DNA of 64,000 bases from Pyxicephalus adspersus (taxonomy: Eukaryota; Chordata; Amphibia; Anura; Pyxicephalidae). The translations under genes were made by a program, and so were the position numbers. The notes beneath the pieces were generated by a model. That model had not been told where the DNA came from. It did no database searches and saw only the letters and a program-made list of their open reading frames with translations. Location: positions 65,079,577 to 65,143,576 of the forward strand of contig NC_092862.1 in NCBI RefSeq assembly GCF_032062135.1, read 5' to 3'. This document shows, piece by piece, positions 24,377-37,586 of the stretch. Every line of letters begins with the position of its first letter. Position 1 is the stretch's first letter.

Positions 24377-25562
24377 GGTGGAGAGGTGACACCCCTTTTA
24401 CAGGAAAATTGATATCACCAGTCTGGTGGCAGTGTTTTGGTAAATTGGCATTGCAGAATTGCAAAGCCTTCAGCAGATTAGACCATTCAAATATCTATAT
24501 TTGAACTGTGTATTGAGCTGTTTGCCTGGAGTTATTCTTTAGGATGAAATAGCTAGATGACAGGTCTAGTGTTGTAAATTGAATAAGCCTATGTCCTTCA
24601 CTCTTGGGTTAAACACCAGCTCATTTATCATAACAGGCAAAGCAATTACATGACCCTGTTAGCCGGGGAAAGCATACAGCCTGGTAACTTAAACAATGGC
24701 ATTTCTCTATTTAATTTATTGCTCGTTGATGACAGAGTTACAATCTCTCCCCTGTTCTGCCCAGCTAGTCAGTTTTTGTTACCTAATTACAGCTTGGCAA
24801 TAAACATTAGAAAATTGTGTTTTCAAATATACCAATTTTTGAGATATAAAATACATTCTTTGGGGATCGCAGGATTATTTTTTGTAAGTACATTTCTGTT
24901 TTTAAACTTTTAAGTAGATAAATGCTGACTTCTTTGAAAACATGAATGTAGTAAAGAAATAAAAAGCTGCCCCTACAGCTCTTGATGTTTTACTAAAACC
25001 TGTAAATCCATAGGTCCCCTGCTGTACCGGCTGCTGGGAAAATGTTAAGGAATCATTTTATCTAAACACCGTCATCAATATGCAGCCAACAAACATCCCT
25101 CAGTATGACAGTGAAAAAAACCCTAATGATTTTCTGTCTTGTAGTATGTGATCCTGAAACGTTTGGCGCCCATGTATATTTATATGATCTGTTAATGAAC
25201 GTGCTTTGCATTAAGGCACTTTGTTAAAAATGAAGAGGCTGTCAAATACTTTTTTTTTCAATGTACTCCATTGCATCATGCAATTCAATGCAGATGTGTT
25301 GCCTTATTTCTTTATGGTGTCAAAATGAATGGTACCACAACAAGGCAATGCTTGTTATGTTTATTGTGGGCATACCCACAACTCAAAGATGCAAGTGAGC
25401 GTGCAAATATGTCTACTAATATTTAGCTTTCCAAATTGCATAATCTGTTATTAACATGTCTTTGTTTCAATTTCTTGAAGAGGCAATAGGGAGAGAGAAC
25501 CTAATATTGCTTTGTTTTATGTTATGCATTTTATAGTGTAAGCACAACTTTTATAACTTTTA

Positions 25563-25907
25563 CAGCAGGGGTCAGCAAACTTTATTGGCTACTACGCCAT
25601 TTTAGGAGGTCAAGAAAGCACACTAGGCCAGACTCTCTTTCGAATCCCAGCCAGGAATGCCCCTAAAGGGAAATCCCTCTCCTCCGCAATGCATATGGAG
25701 GAAAGGGAATGTCCCCTTACCCCGGCAGTGGAAGTGTTAACGCCGGCCACGGAAGGGAGGCATACCAAAGAGGCTCAAGGGCCGTGGCTTGCGGACCCCT
25801 GCCAGCGGGCATTAGGCCGGATCGACCAGGGGGGCATTAGGCTGGAATGGACTACTGGCTAGGACGTATCTGTTCTAAAGGCCAGAGTTTGCTTACCCCC
25901 TACACTG
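25563..25907. mobile_element. hAT-like non-autonomous element, GC-rich
   Basis: The left terminus CAGCAGGGGTCAGCAAAC and the reverse complement of the right terminus CAGTGTAGGGGGTAAGCAAAC match after small changes. Both begin with the CAG typical of hAT ends. The interior (25600-25860) is unusually GC-rich for this intron and has no coding frame. Flanking 8-mers do not match, so the target duplication has decayed or the ends are slightly misplaced. Confidence 0.65.
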
Positions 25908-27289
25908 GTATCTAGTCTTTTTTTCCTGTACTTGGCTATTTGGCCTTAGCTTCCACAATTCATACTCCTTATAGGTCCCATAAACAACTATGCATGTGTG
26001 GTATGATGTTTTGTTAAACTACATTTCTTTACACTACAATAGCTTTCAACACACATGGGGGCCAAAACATTGTCAGTTAACTTAAACACTCCCATTTATA
26101 GGTAACTATACCTGAACATCTTGCATTATTTTCAGAAATTGTAGTGTATGCTCAGCTTAAACCAGTTTTAATGCATTTTAATGAATAATGTTCCTTAAAC
26201 CTCTAACCTTATTCCTTATGTTAAATACTTTACAGCTGAATAGCAAAATGACTTGTAATTTAATAATGCTTCACTAGGGAGAAAGGATATTCAAGACAAA
26301 TCCACTTAGAAGGATCTCATCATAGCAAGTTAAACTTTCTAAATAGGAATGTGAGTCAGTGTAGCAAGAGCAGTTTTGTTAATCAATATTCACTGGCAAG
26401 AATAAGCCATTAAATATCAGCAGCACTTCATCTTATTTCCACCAATATCATGACAAAAAATGTGCCTGCATCTCATAGGTCAGTGTCAGTGTTGCCAGTT
26501 CCTCACTTAGCAGTTGCAGGTATCTCTTGTGCTACTACAGTTCCATATGTTCGAATATTCTTCCTTTTAATTACATAAGCTACTTTATATACATCTAAAG
26601 GACTATTTTTTGATTGTTTTAATTGGTTCTGTGGTGCAGGGTTGTGGTCATGAAGCAGACTATCTTGTCTCAGCATTCTGGATCTCGGCCCATTAGCTAC
26701 TTACTCTGGGATGTATAGGCTGAATCCCAACAAGGATGGCAGAAAGTAGGATGATGTGAGTTTAGTAGTTATGTACCTAAAGCCAACACTTTTATTTTGT
26801 TATGTTTAGACTAAAGCAGTTAATGGTTAGAAGCACTCTCACTGTTGTTTTATTTCCTGTTGTTTATATCCCAGTAGAGTAATTTTTCTTAATTCCTGAG
26901 TAAGTAAAATCCCCTAATAAATAGTTGGAAGCTGAATGAGTATCCATATTTGAAGGTTTTCCCTTATGTTCTGTTAAAAATTAGATTAGATTTCCCATCA
27001 CTTTGACCCAGTCGTCTCCAGGACAAATGGAGGAGACTTTAGTATTTCCACCCTCTAACCCTTTAGATTATTATAGATAGTATTAGTAATGTCAGAACAA
27101 GGATTGTATAGGCCTTCGGGGAAAAAAGTAGATGGGTGCATTGCCAAGGACATTGGAACAATTGAACCCACACGGTAATTTAGTGATCCACCAAGGATAA
27201 AACACACCTGGAGACCGTTGTACATATGTACATGTACCTTTACCAATACCTCTGCCAAGTGGTATTGACCCCACAACTATGCAGGCACT

Positions 27290-27392
27290 ATCAAATAGGA
27301 GGGGAGGTCAATCAGCCAAAGTTTGATTAAACCCTAGTATCTTCTGAAAGGTTTTATGGAACCCTAGATGAGAATGACTGGAGCTGGAAATG
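27290..27392 (-). mobile_element. Possible hAT-like terminus fragment
   Basis: GGAACCCTAGATGAGAATGA resembles a decayed form of the GGAACCCTGGTTGAGAAACA terminus seen elsewhere in the window. It is weak and lacks a second end. Confidence 0.3.
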
Positions 27393-30094
27393 CTACTTTA
27401 TGTAGGTAAATGCAACCGTCCTACAAATAAATTATCTTAGAATGTTAGCCTAGTAGGAAATGTATTTTGTGTGTGTGGTATCCTGCAGGTGAGCCATTCA
27501 CATTAGCCCGTCAGTGCTTTTGATGTCTAATGTACCACCTTAGTCATAAAGTACAAACTTAAGGGAACCACTTTGGATGGACATCCATTAAACCGCCAGT
27601 ATGATATGTATGGACTAACAGTGAGGACCAGGATACCTTAATAAAAAAATTAAGGATAAAAAAAAAGCCCACATAGGGTAAAACATTCCACTAGTTCCTT
27701 CTGATAAAATAATGCTTTAACCTCGGGTCTGAACATATATCAATATGTCATCTGGTAATTTAAAAGAGCTAAATCATCTTACTGTCATTTATTTTTGCCA
27801 ATCTCGGTATTCAAGGTCTGAAAGCTTTGAAGATCTCTGCACTGAAGTGTCTGATAAGTAGTACTTTTGTAGACATGCAGATAATTCTACTCAGCAATAA
27901 CTTTGCAGCCCTGGGCAGTAAGCCATACAATGATCTTTGCACAAAATACAAGAAGTTGAGAAAGCTTGAAATATTTGTCATTGCTTTTGCAGTGTATATG
28001 AATGTAACCTATTGTTCCTTTTTTCTTTTAATCTACCTTTTTAAAAAAACATTTTTTGGCAAAATATGGCCAAGTAGGACAGTCTACTTTTTTATTAGTA
28101 GGAGGATTGGTAGGTCCTAAATGCTGTATTTAGAAAAAGTCCCTTACCCAGGCTACATTGTATATTTTCAATTTTACATTTTTGTGTATTTCAACTCTAG
28201 TAACATATGACCTTCTAAGGAATGTGTTGCATTTTTGCAAAGTTTCATAGTTTCCCCCTGTGATGTAGCTATTGTACTGTGCAAAAAATATATTAATATA
28301 GTTATTCTAGGACTATAAATAAACACATATATAAAAATACTGGGGCCATGTTATTTATCGACACTCTTGGAGCCAATGTAGGTAGTAATGTTGAACAGCC
28401 TTGTATATGGTCCTCTCCTGCGCCTAGTTATAGTTCCCTTCCCCTGCACACTCTGTCTTCCACGCAATAAGCATTAGAAGCTACAGCATGTATCTTGATT
28501 CCATTTTTTTCCTGGCTGATGGACTACAAGGATCATCCAGCCCACTTCCCCCTTCATCTGTTCTCTCCTGGCCTTCCCCTTTCAGCTTTTTGCTTTCCAT
28601 TTTTGTTTCTCATGCAGTCTCATGTTAGTCATGTAGTGTCCGCTTCATGTGTGGACATTACCTTGCATGATTTGCATTGAAATGCAGGCCGCCATGGAAT
28701 GGCCATGTACTGTTACAGTGTGTTTCCGGTCACAGAGACTGGCAGGGACTGTGGACTCCTATTTCCTGGCTCTTGAGGATCGATCTTTTGTAATCCTTGG
28801 AGAAGAAGGGATTACACAGTACAGAGTCAAGGCCAATTCTCACAAGTAGTTGTTTTTCCACCAATTCTCTTGGAATTTCATTACATTTTTCCCAGCAGTG
28901 CTGAATAGCTATTGTGGCCTTTAAATAAACTAATTTTCGTTTAGGTTTTGTTATGAAATTATGTGCACCTCTTGACAAGAACAGGGGAAGCATGAGGCTG
29001 ATCTGAATTATTTAGACTGCTATCTTTTATATGAAACACCACAGAATTTACCACCATTGTCACCTACTGTCAACTGCTAGGTGCCGGAGAACAGTGACAA
29101 ATAGTAATCACTAGGCTTTTCAGAAGTTTGCAAAGTGGTGCATTCTTTAACTTTAAGTGTAGTCACTTAAAAAAGAAAACTTGAAAATAAAAAAAAACTT
29201 GCTAATTTAAGTCTTTGGGGAAACGGATCCTGGACTTCATGTATTGTCAGAAAGAAATGCATAGATCTTAAGGTCTGTTCCCTCTACAGCTATGAATTGT
29301 ATTGAATTTGAATGGGGAGCCCAATAAACCACATTGCACAGAAATGTTGCACATGCTGTGCCTTTGAAAATGTTGTGCATTGTCATCAGTTGTGCCAGAG
29401 TATAGTATTACTGTATTAAATCTAGCAACTCTAGTTCCAACTGTAGCTTGGATAGTTATTAAGTATCCATCATGTTTATTGAATCAAGCAAGATATTGTT
29501 ATTAAATACTGTCAGTGGCAAAGAAAAAATATCTCATGCTCTATTCATTACAAACTGCTTGACATTCAATAAATGTAAACACTTAAATGACTAGCTGATT
29601 GGCAACTTTTCTTCTGCACAGATTTACTACCTTCCACATTTACATGTCTGCTTCTTTTGATGTTGTTCTGCTTATATGTAAGACCTAAATGCAAGGATGC
29701 AAGCTAAATGAGTTTATGAATATAATGCTTTTAGTCACTTATTGTAGAACAACACAAGGAACAAGGAAAGGTGTTGCCATACTAGAAAAGAACAGGTTTA
29801 TCTAATCTAATCTGTTAATGGTTCTACTGGCAGGCTTAGCAGATGTTTACAGAATGTTCCAGTGGCTACCTACAAAAAACAGCCTAGCCTATGGGGTATA
29901 GGCAGCCTACATCACATATGTGGTTTTAAAGTTTAATCAGTTATACTTCAAGGGGCCTATTATTAAGCATGAAATATATTTTTCACCAAATGTTCTCTGG
30001 TGGTAACTTATTTGCTGTCTTTTAAAATACATGCACTTTGGAGATTCACCTGCAGAGAATGTTTGATGAATGTTAAAATTGTCAGAAGATTGAC

Positions 30095-30320
30095 GCTGGA
30101 AACATTCTTTTGTGATCATTTCCAGTAGCAGATGAATGAACAAATACTGTACACCGTGCTGATCTGTTCATGGAGAAGGGAGGATGAGCGAGCCGCACCC
30201 TGCTGTACTTCATACGTTGTTCATCAGTGTACCACAGTGTGTTATTGAACAAAGTTGGGGGACTGCTGTACACATGACAGATGTTCGGCCGACACAAGCA
30301 CAACCCATAGTGTACGTCAC
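30095..30320. mobile_element. Probable DNA transposon fragment
   Basis: A block with phrases such as GTTCATGGAGAAGGGAGGAT and GATGTTCGGCCGACACAAGC has higher GC than its surroundings and the style of repetitive frog DNA elements as I remember them. The termini were not delimited and no copy with clear alignment exists in the window. Confidence 0.35.
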
Positions 30321-30784
30321 TGCTTTATAAAAGGACTTCTGGAACTGTGATTTTGAGTAATTGCAGGAGATAAAGGACCTCACAGAACGGTGATCAAAAT
30401 TCTTCCATCAGTCTGTGTTAATTGAATTATTTCTAGAGCCTATTGATAGACATCTGTACCTGTCTGTGTATTTTTATTACTGAGAATATTAAAATCGGAC
30501 AATCTTGTGGGAAATAAAACCCTTGCAGGTTCTGCAGAGTGATTGCTTTGCGGTGACACCTGTACACATTCCATTAGTAGAGCCATCTCAAGGCTCCTTC
30601 AGTCAATCAAAGATAAAGAGCTATTCCTCAGCCTCTCTCTTGGTTGGCCATAATGCACAAAATGTATTTTGGAATAGTTTCTTCTGACTGGCCCTGGGGT
30701 TAAAATGTGTTAATTGCCTAAAACGTATGCCAATACTGGAAGGGGAAGTAACATAGCCTTGGAAGTTACTTGTCATTTGACATT

Positions 30785-30795
30785 GGGGGGGGGGG
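30785..30795 (+). repeat. Poly(G) tract of 11
   Basis: An uninterrupted G run of 11 bases in intron 1. Length is prone to sequencing error. Confidence 0.9.
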
Positions 30796-30937
30796 AAGAA
30801 AATCCTACAAATAAATGGATACATCTAAGCCAAATTTTAGCATTTATGATTTTCATAATATTCAGAGCTCTTTATAGGAGGTTTTGGAAGAATAAAACCT
30901 CATTTCACCTATTTACAAAATGATTTATTATTGAATG

Positions 30938-30990
30938 TGTGTGTAATATATATATATATAATTTATATATATTGAAATCTAAATCTATAT
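30938..30990. repeat. TG/TA-rich simple repeat
   Basis: Short TG repeat followed by TA repeats with interruptions. Nearby, TATATATTGAAAT recurs as a short local duplication to about 31000. Confidence 0.8.
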
Positions 30991-31394
30991 ATATTGAAAT
31001 TGAAATCTAATGTCGAGCATAAAGCTTGTATGTAGCCTAGGAGTCCATGTATATCAGTTTATGATCCAATTTTCCAAAAATTTACTTCAGACTTGCTAGC
31101 ATTTGGGTTTCGATCATCGAAATCAATGTAAGAAGAAGAGATACAAAGTCTGATTCTCACTAAACTTTCTGTTTCACATGTATTCAAGAGCCTCCCAGTT
31201 AACATATAAATAGTCAAAAAACTTTTGTATATGGTTAGGTAAATCAAACTTCTAGGCACACAGCTTAATGTACAATTTGAATAAATAATTTTACTATTTT
31301 GCCTATTTACTAATATGAGCTGTCTCTGGCTAGTCCAATGCTTTAGCCACTTCTCCAATGCTTCACAGACAAGTGACATGATTCCTGGTTTACT

Positions 31395-31552
31395 TATTAA
31401 TAATAGTATTTCTATTAATATTATTAATTATATTAAACAGGATTTATATAGCGCCAACATATTACGCAGCGCTGTACATTAAATAGGGGTAGCAAATGAC
31501 AGACGAATACAGACAGTGACACAGGAGGACACTGCTCCGAAGAGTTTACCAG
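31395..31552 (-). mobile_element. 5'-truncated LINE 3' end, same family as 43205-43692
   Basis: Read on the minus strand it carries CTCTTCGGAGCAGTGTCC, CACTGTCTGTATTCGTCTGT, TTAATGTACAGCGCTGCGTA and GCGCTATATAAATCCTG, then a TTAATAATATTAATA-type end. This is the same order and spacing as the 3' UTR at 43556-43692. Only about 125 bp plus the tail is present, a typical dead-on-arrival retrotransposition product. Confidence 0.88.
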
Positions 31553-33379
31553 TCCCCTGTTTGGTATTTATTGGTGAATAATAGGGAAGTGACTCAAATA
31601 AATAGGAAGACTAACTAGTAAGAAGTAAAGTATTGTTACAGAGTTCATGACAAGATTGGGTGTTGGGGATAATGAGTGCATGTTTGTATGTAATATTCTC
31701 CATAAGTCCTTTTAATTGCTTGATATGATATATAGATAGGTTTTCATATGAACATGTACAGGTTCTTCCATTTGTAGCTCTTTATGTCAGGAAGAATAAT
31801 CCTCACTACTGAATGGCTTGTGAAAGAAAATCCCCTACAGGATAGGCTGTTCTAAGTATTTTGTTAAATAAGTAAAGCTACCGATTGTCTCATATACCCC
31901 ATAAATGATAAACTGTGCATGGAAAATACATTGCATTGATAAGGTTATTTATAGTAAAGAGGATTTAAGTCTGAAAATGAATGTATGTCTGTCTATTCTT
32001 TAAAGATAAAAATAGCTCCTAATCGTTATCCTTAACAGGTCCCCTGATTCCTTGGTACTTCCTGCCTAACACCACAGTTAAGGGAGTAAAAAATGTGAAA
32101 GGCAGCGGTATTAATTGCCTCGTCCCTTGGCTGCTAGATAGAAGCAAGTAAACAATATCAGTCAACATCACATATGAAAATTTGTAATTACCATTGTTGG
32201 AGCAATGTGGAGCACCGAATGGTAAATGGAAACACCAGATCTACAGCCGGACTGGCCAACCGCAGTGGTGGGCACCTGTGTTGTTTAGGGTAATACTGTA
32301 TCATATTTTGTAAAGGTGCTTGTGAGCCATAAAAATTGGGTGAATTAATTTTTTAGCACTTTCAAAAATAAGAGCAAACTTGTGTGTGCAGTATGTGGTA
32401 TTTTTTTTCTTTTCATCATTTATTTATTTTTGATGTGCATACACATAGCTGGTTCTCCCCACAATGACCATTATAATGCTATTTCGGATCTGATACTTTT
32501 CTTGGCAATAATGGAAATTCTTTAAAGCCTATGTAAACACAATCAATACAATCTGATATGAGCTTTTACCATGTTAGTGATATAATATTTATGTATTTGA
32601 GCAGCTTTTTATAAAATAATACCTGTGATCTTGCCAAAAAATGTTTTTGGATACAGAATAACTACACTCAAGTGAGTGCCATAAATGTGCATCTCAACAC
32701 ACATTACACAGGCATAGCACACTGTTTTCACCATTGGGAAACATTCTCAGAAATGCCCCTGCAGCTATGGCTGAGGAACATTCATGAATTAAATCAAATT
32801 TGAAAACGCGTTTTAAATAATTTTAGGGTCTTAAGAATCTAAAGCAGATTAAATGGAATCACATACATATACTGTGGGTGAACATAACCCTGTGACCAGC
32901 TGCCGGAGTTGTCATCTACTCTTAGCAATGTCTGAACAAATTGGTATGTATGGATAGGCTCAGTTGCAGCACTTGACTTGCCCTTTAATTATGGAAGAGG
33001 AGTGGTGCTGCAAGCTTGGAGAGGCTTATTATGTGTTATGGGGACTTCCCACAGCCTGACATAAAACACGCCAACAAAATAAGCAGTTTTCCTAATTACA
33101 CTGTGTCTGTCAACTCTGTGCTATTTGCCCTTTTCTTGTCATATTATTTAATAAAAATCTAAACTAAAAAGGCACACAATGTATACATGCAAAAAAATCC
33201 TGTTGATCAGAATAAAGCTTTATTTACGGTATATGAAAATCAAATGTATGCTCGCTAATGGGCAAAATAGCTTGGGAAAATGGACATTTGTAGACAGAGA
33301 TGTAGGTAAGATGATCATTGCACTGCTTATTATCACAACGCCTCTGATTTCATGGTGTTCTGTTTTTTTTTTCTTGCAG

Positions 33380-33483
33380 TGGGATCTGGTCTGTGACTCA
33401 TCATGGAAAGTTCATATAGCTAAATTCTCACTGGTTGTCGGGTTGATATTTGGATACTTGATAACAGGATGTATTGCTGACTG
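33380..33483 (+). CDS. SLC22A23: SLC22A23 exon 2: TM2
   Basis: Encodes residues 173-206 and the first two bases of W207. The peptide begins WDLVCDSSWKVHIAKF, the conserved post-loop motif of SLC22 proteins (compare WDLVCDNAWKVHIAKF in the human protein, recalled). TM2 follows at about 184-204 (SLVVGLIFGYLITGCIA). It ends in the MFS signature loop (G202-C-I-A-D206-W). The acceptor is a long T tract then CTTGCAG, and the donor is CTG|GTAAGTT. The length of 104 bases gives a phase 2 exit that joins correctly to exon 3. Its size and identity make this exon certain. Confidence 0.97.
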
Positions 33484-35915
33484 GTAAGTTGTATATTCTC
33501 ATGGTTGTCTCACTGTATCCATATTGAGAAGCAGATGTCAAGCTATAAAGTACTCTGCCGATATCAGAGAGTCATTGTCTGATTGAGCAGATTGTTACAT
33601 CCTAATGGCAAACCTATTGATCTTGTCAGTGAGATAGCTGATCAGCATTGATTGCTTGTTTTTCCCTTATCAAGCCCATCTTTATTTATTTATAATGTAA
33701 TGTTATGAAAACACATTAGTCACGATTTAGCCCCCATTGTTTTTGGGTTATTTGGTAATTCCTACAAAAATAATAAACAATTAAACATAAGAGAAGCAAG
33801 TAAAGGAAAATTGTCACCCCTAACATGCACATACACTTATACCCAGGTGTTTGGCAGCACAGGTTAATAGAGTTGTAAGTGTTCCAAATATTGTGTAGTA
33901 TATTCCACACTCCTGGTTTCTGTCCAGGTGGCACACAAGGAAAACTTTTCTGGTAGTACTTTACTAAGTCAAGTGCTCCAGCCTCTAAACTGGAACTTCT
34001 GACTTGTATAACTTCAAAGGTGAATTTCAAACTGAGCTCCAGGAAACTAATAATTACAATTCAGTATTATGGTATTGTTTTTTATATAAGCAGTCTTTGT
34101 ACCAAAATTTGGCATTGTGTCAGCCTCTTGCATCCCCTGTAAAGCAGAGCCTAAAGAAAAATAAACAGAAGGGACTCACTGCTGGAGCTAAACATTTGCA
34201 TGCTCCATTTACTATGATATCTTTTTGTATTCCTTGTCCAATTAGGAGCGTTTCAATTTTATACCTTGGTGTAGGTCTATGTACAGTAGAGGCAGGTTAG
34301 GTTTGTTACATATGTCCACTGATTTTGGAAGGAATCAAAGTTACACACAGTCCTTAAATAATTACATTACAGGGAGGTAAGAAGGACACAGCCACTATTG
34401 CTGTGTCTTAACATAGTGATCACTGTTATTTATTATCAAAGTAATCATATGGTCAGAAGACAGTTGTCAAGGCTCCTGACCACTTTCCAGAGATATGCGC
34501 TAGATCTCAGATTTTGGGTTTTCATTCTCACATGCACCCTCACTTAACCAAGTTAGAATAAACAGTTTGTTGGGGTTAAGAGCTTTCCATTATTTTACAT
34601 TATGCAGTCTGAAAGTGGTAAAAATACAGAAGTTTGCTGGTGACTATCCACGCTAGAACATTTCTGTGTGATCAGTGGTTATGGGTTCACATAATTCCTT
34701 TTTTTATTACGTTACATTTTTGCTAATGTTGAAGGACTCCCTTGTAAGGCAAGTATAGCTATATGAACAGTATTCTCTGATTTCCCTCTGTAGTATTGTT
34801 TTATTTTATTAAAATATTTAACAATGACTGCAAGTAATATTCTTTAAATGATGATTGCCGTGCCGCTTTGTTTGTCTGGAAAATGCTCCAAGTTTTAGAT
34901 ATCTGCGTGTACTGCATTTCTATGAAAACCCATACAGAGATGTACGGCAGGATTTGTGTGCTTCTGCATCAAACACGCTGTGTAGAATGCAGACTTCTCA
35001 GTGCTCCAGTGTCATTTGTATTCCTAAGGCATTTTCAGACTACCTAAGGCATTGTGGTATGTATTTGTAACTTGTGACCAAACGGTCTACGTTCAGCAAG
35101 GTCATCATCGTTACTGTCTTTGACCTTGAAGTTGCCCTTCACAGTGTTAACATCAAATAGTTTTCTAGCATGTTGCTGCCCAGAGACAAACACCAGTGAG
35201 ACTGCAGTTATTCACTAGTACGCATGTACAGTATTCCTCTGGTTACTAAGCAACCATTAAATGACTCTGCTGGGGAAAAGACCATAGGATTCAACAGGAA
35301 TATGTGACGTTATTAATATTAGCATTGCATATAAACACTTTTTGTTTCCCAAGAATGCTTATAGGTATGTTCACATTTAATGAAACATATCCTGCATCAT
35401 AGAACAAAAGGACAGCTCAGTCTTTACTGATTTTACTGATTTACTTTACGGATCATTTGATGCAAAATTAGAACTTCAAGTATAGTAATTGTATTGAATT
35501 ACAGGATGTAGCCAGTGACAGTAGAAAGCCACTTTCAGTAAAATTCCAAATGATGTGATGCTTTTTTTTTTAGAACAATATATACTTTGTAGTATTGCTT
35601 AATGCATTTGTTTACACAATTAGGCGTGCTTTAAAACAGAGCTTTCAGTGTTTCATTTATTACTAGTGTATGTATATGCAGTTTGTTAGGTTTATTCTTG
35701 CTAACGAGTACTTAAAAAAAAAAAAGCCCTTAGTCCTACCCACCAGGTCAACTTTCTATTGCCCAGCATGTTGTATGCCAACCTAAAGTGGGCTGAGCCC
35801 AGAAAGTAAATATTTTATATCAGTGTTATAGGGGACATCTAGAAGTGGTAATTGTGGCTTACTAGTAGCCTGGAAAATTGACATTTGGACTGAAATTTCT
35901 TCTTAAAATAACCTT

Positions 35916-36261
35916 CAGTGTTCTCCCCAAATTTTTTTAAGCTAGGTGGGGAGAAGCTGTGGATAGGGGGATACATGTCAACTTTAGTATTTCTAGTTGT
36001 TGTTGCCATAGGAATCTAGTAAACCTGTAGCTCCCCTATACCCCCCTATACCCCCCCTATATCCCCAATTTATTTGTTACAACTTTCTAATCACCTTCCA
36101 CTTAATACATCCAGTTTTTCCATTGTCTTTTTTTTTATGCCCGACTGTGCAGTGCATATGTATTGTGACTCAACTTTTCCCATAACCACCCAAAATAGTT
36201 GTGTGGTTACTGAAAAGTGCTGGGTGGTTCACCCAGCTAAAAGGTTCTAAGGAGAACTCTG
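35916..36261. mobile_element. hAT-like non-autonomous element carrying C-rich block
   Basis: The left end CAGTGTTCTCCCCAAATTTT and the reverse complement of the right end CAGAGTTCTCCTTAGAACC match in register. Both then continue as TTTT, AGCT and GGTG. Both begin with CAG as expected for hAT ends. The 346-bp interior has no transposase. It contains four C runs at 36033-36066. No matching 8-bp target duplication is seen. Confidence 0.7.
36033..36066 (-). other. Putative G-quadruplex motif
   Basis: Four C runs of 4, 6, 7 and 4 bases separated by TATA or TATAT spacers. The minus strand thus has four G runs with loops of 4-5 bases, which satisfies the usual G3+N1-7 rule. It lies inside the hAT-like element in intron 2. 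Confidence 0.75.
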
Positions 36262-37431
36262 CCAGTGTACTATGAGGGTACCTAGGCACTCACATACCTT
36301 CCTCTTTATACCTATGTGTTTTCAGTGTAAGAGCTAAGGCTCTCTAGTGCTTGACTGTTTGTCTTCGGCAGTGTGGAGTGAGATTTGATTTTGTCTTTAC
36401 TGTTCTACTTGCTGAAGACTTTGGTTTGAGGAAGTAAAGGTCTACCTTTACCATGAAGCCAGTCCTTAAACAGGGAGACAATGCAGAACAAGGCATTGTA
36501 AGCCCCACATCAGTTTCTAACTAACTTTCAGATGACCATGCTATTCTCCTATTCAGAGAATGGTTGGATCTCCTCTAGGTGGGAGGATCTACTTTCCTAT
36601 CACAGCTTTTCAGACTAGTACTCATGAAAAGCTCCTATATATCCATAATCCAGTTTGCCTGCAGCTTGCCTATCACATATAATACAACCAATCAAATTAG
36701 GATGGGCCCAAATGTGGCTATGGCAGGCCTTAAATGGTTTATTTTTACATTTGGTTGTCACCTGATGGTATTTGATATTTATTCACCGCACATTTCTTTC
36801 AGTTCTGTAAAGGAACCTTATTATAGGTTGGCCAAGTCAAAATTTTGTTACTTATATTGTTGCTTAAAACACTTCAGGTTTTTGTCGGAATCTTTTGCGA
36901 CCCTTTGACCCAGCCTTGCAAAACTAATCGATGACTTTCAGATTGCTTTGTGTTAGCTGGTTAAATGATTGGGTGCCTATGTTTGTTAATAAAAGCTGAG
37001 TAAATAAGGAAACCACAGTGGAGAGGGAATCGGAGAGTGAAAAATTCCAGGAACAGAAGGTTATAATTAACTAGTGGTATTTCACATATAAATATAGTAT
37101 TCCATAGGGGGTAGTCTTTCCAGGGAGTGTGTATTTTCTAGTTACCATCACCGGATTCTTTGTCTTTTCTCAGTACGTATCAAGGAGCATGTAATACAGA
37201 CAGGTGGTACATTACCTAGCAGTTCAATAAAATTCATCTGCTCAAATAAAGAACAATACCTTGCCCTAGAACATTACTATAAAGTGTGTATTGATAAACA
37301 TTATATTTCTGATTTTTAGGGCAGCCTTGGAGGGGAATCCAAGCAGGGCTTTTACACAATTGATATAGGATTGGTATATAATTGAAAAGAATAAATATGT
37401 GACTACCATTGATTTTTCTGTTCTCTCCAAG

Positions 37432-37586
37432 GATCGGCCGACGTCTTGTGCTGCTGTTCTCTGTAGTCTTCAACCTCATTTTTGGACTTTCTGTGGCACT
37501 CTCTGTGAATGTGACTATGTTCAGCACGCTCAGGTTTTTTGAAGGTTTCTGTCTTGCTGGGATATTTCTCTGCTTGTACGCACTGA
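37432..37586 (+). CDS. SLC22A23: SLC22A23 exon 3: MFS signature loop, TM3 and TM4
   Basis: Completes W207 and encodes residues 208-258 plus the first base of R259. The start IGRRLVLLFS finishes the MFS cytoplasmic-loop motif G-X3-D-X2-G-R-R begun in exon 2 (G202, D206, G209, R210, R211). This loop between TM2 and TM3 governs conformational switching in MFS carriers. TM3 is about 212-231, then the short loop VNVT with a sequon at N233, then TM4 about 237-257 (FSTLRFFEGFCLAGIF...). The acceptor is TCTCCAAG|G and the donor ACTGA|GTAAGTA. The length of 155 bases gives phase 1. Identity to the mammalian protein, as recalled, is very high here. Confidence 0.97.

Larger units (their letters stand above)
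33484..37431 (+). other. SLC22A23: SLC22A23 intron 2 (3,948 bp, phase 2)
   Basis: Begins GTAAGTT and ends TTCTCTCCAAG. It contains one hAT-like element (35916-36261) and otherwise AT-rich sequence. The frames at 33716-34030 (minus) and 36579-36908 (plus) show no domain and are taken as chance. Confidence 0.94.

Noticed and set aside
33716..34030. 104-codon minus-strand frame with a hydrophobic stretch
   Set aside because: No family match, no splice context and opposite to the host gene. A leucine-rich stretch is expected by chance in AT-rich DNA.
36579..36908. 109-codon plus-strand frame in intron 2
   Set aside because: No recognisable domain and no splice signals forming an exon. It does not fit the phase of exons 2 and 3, which join directly.
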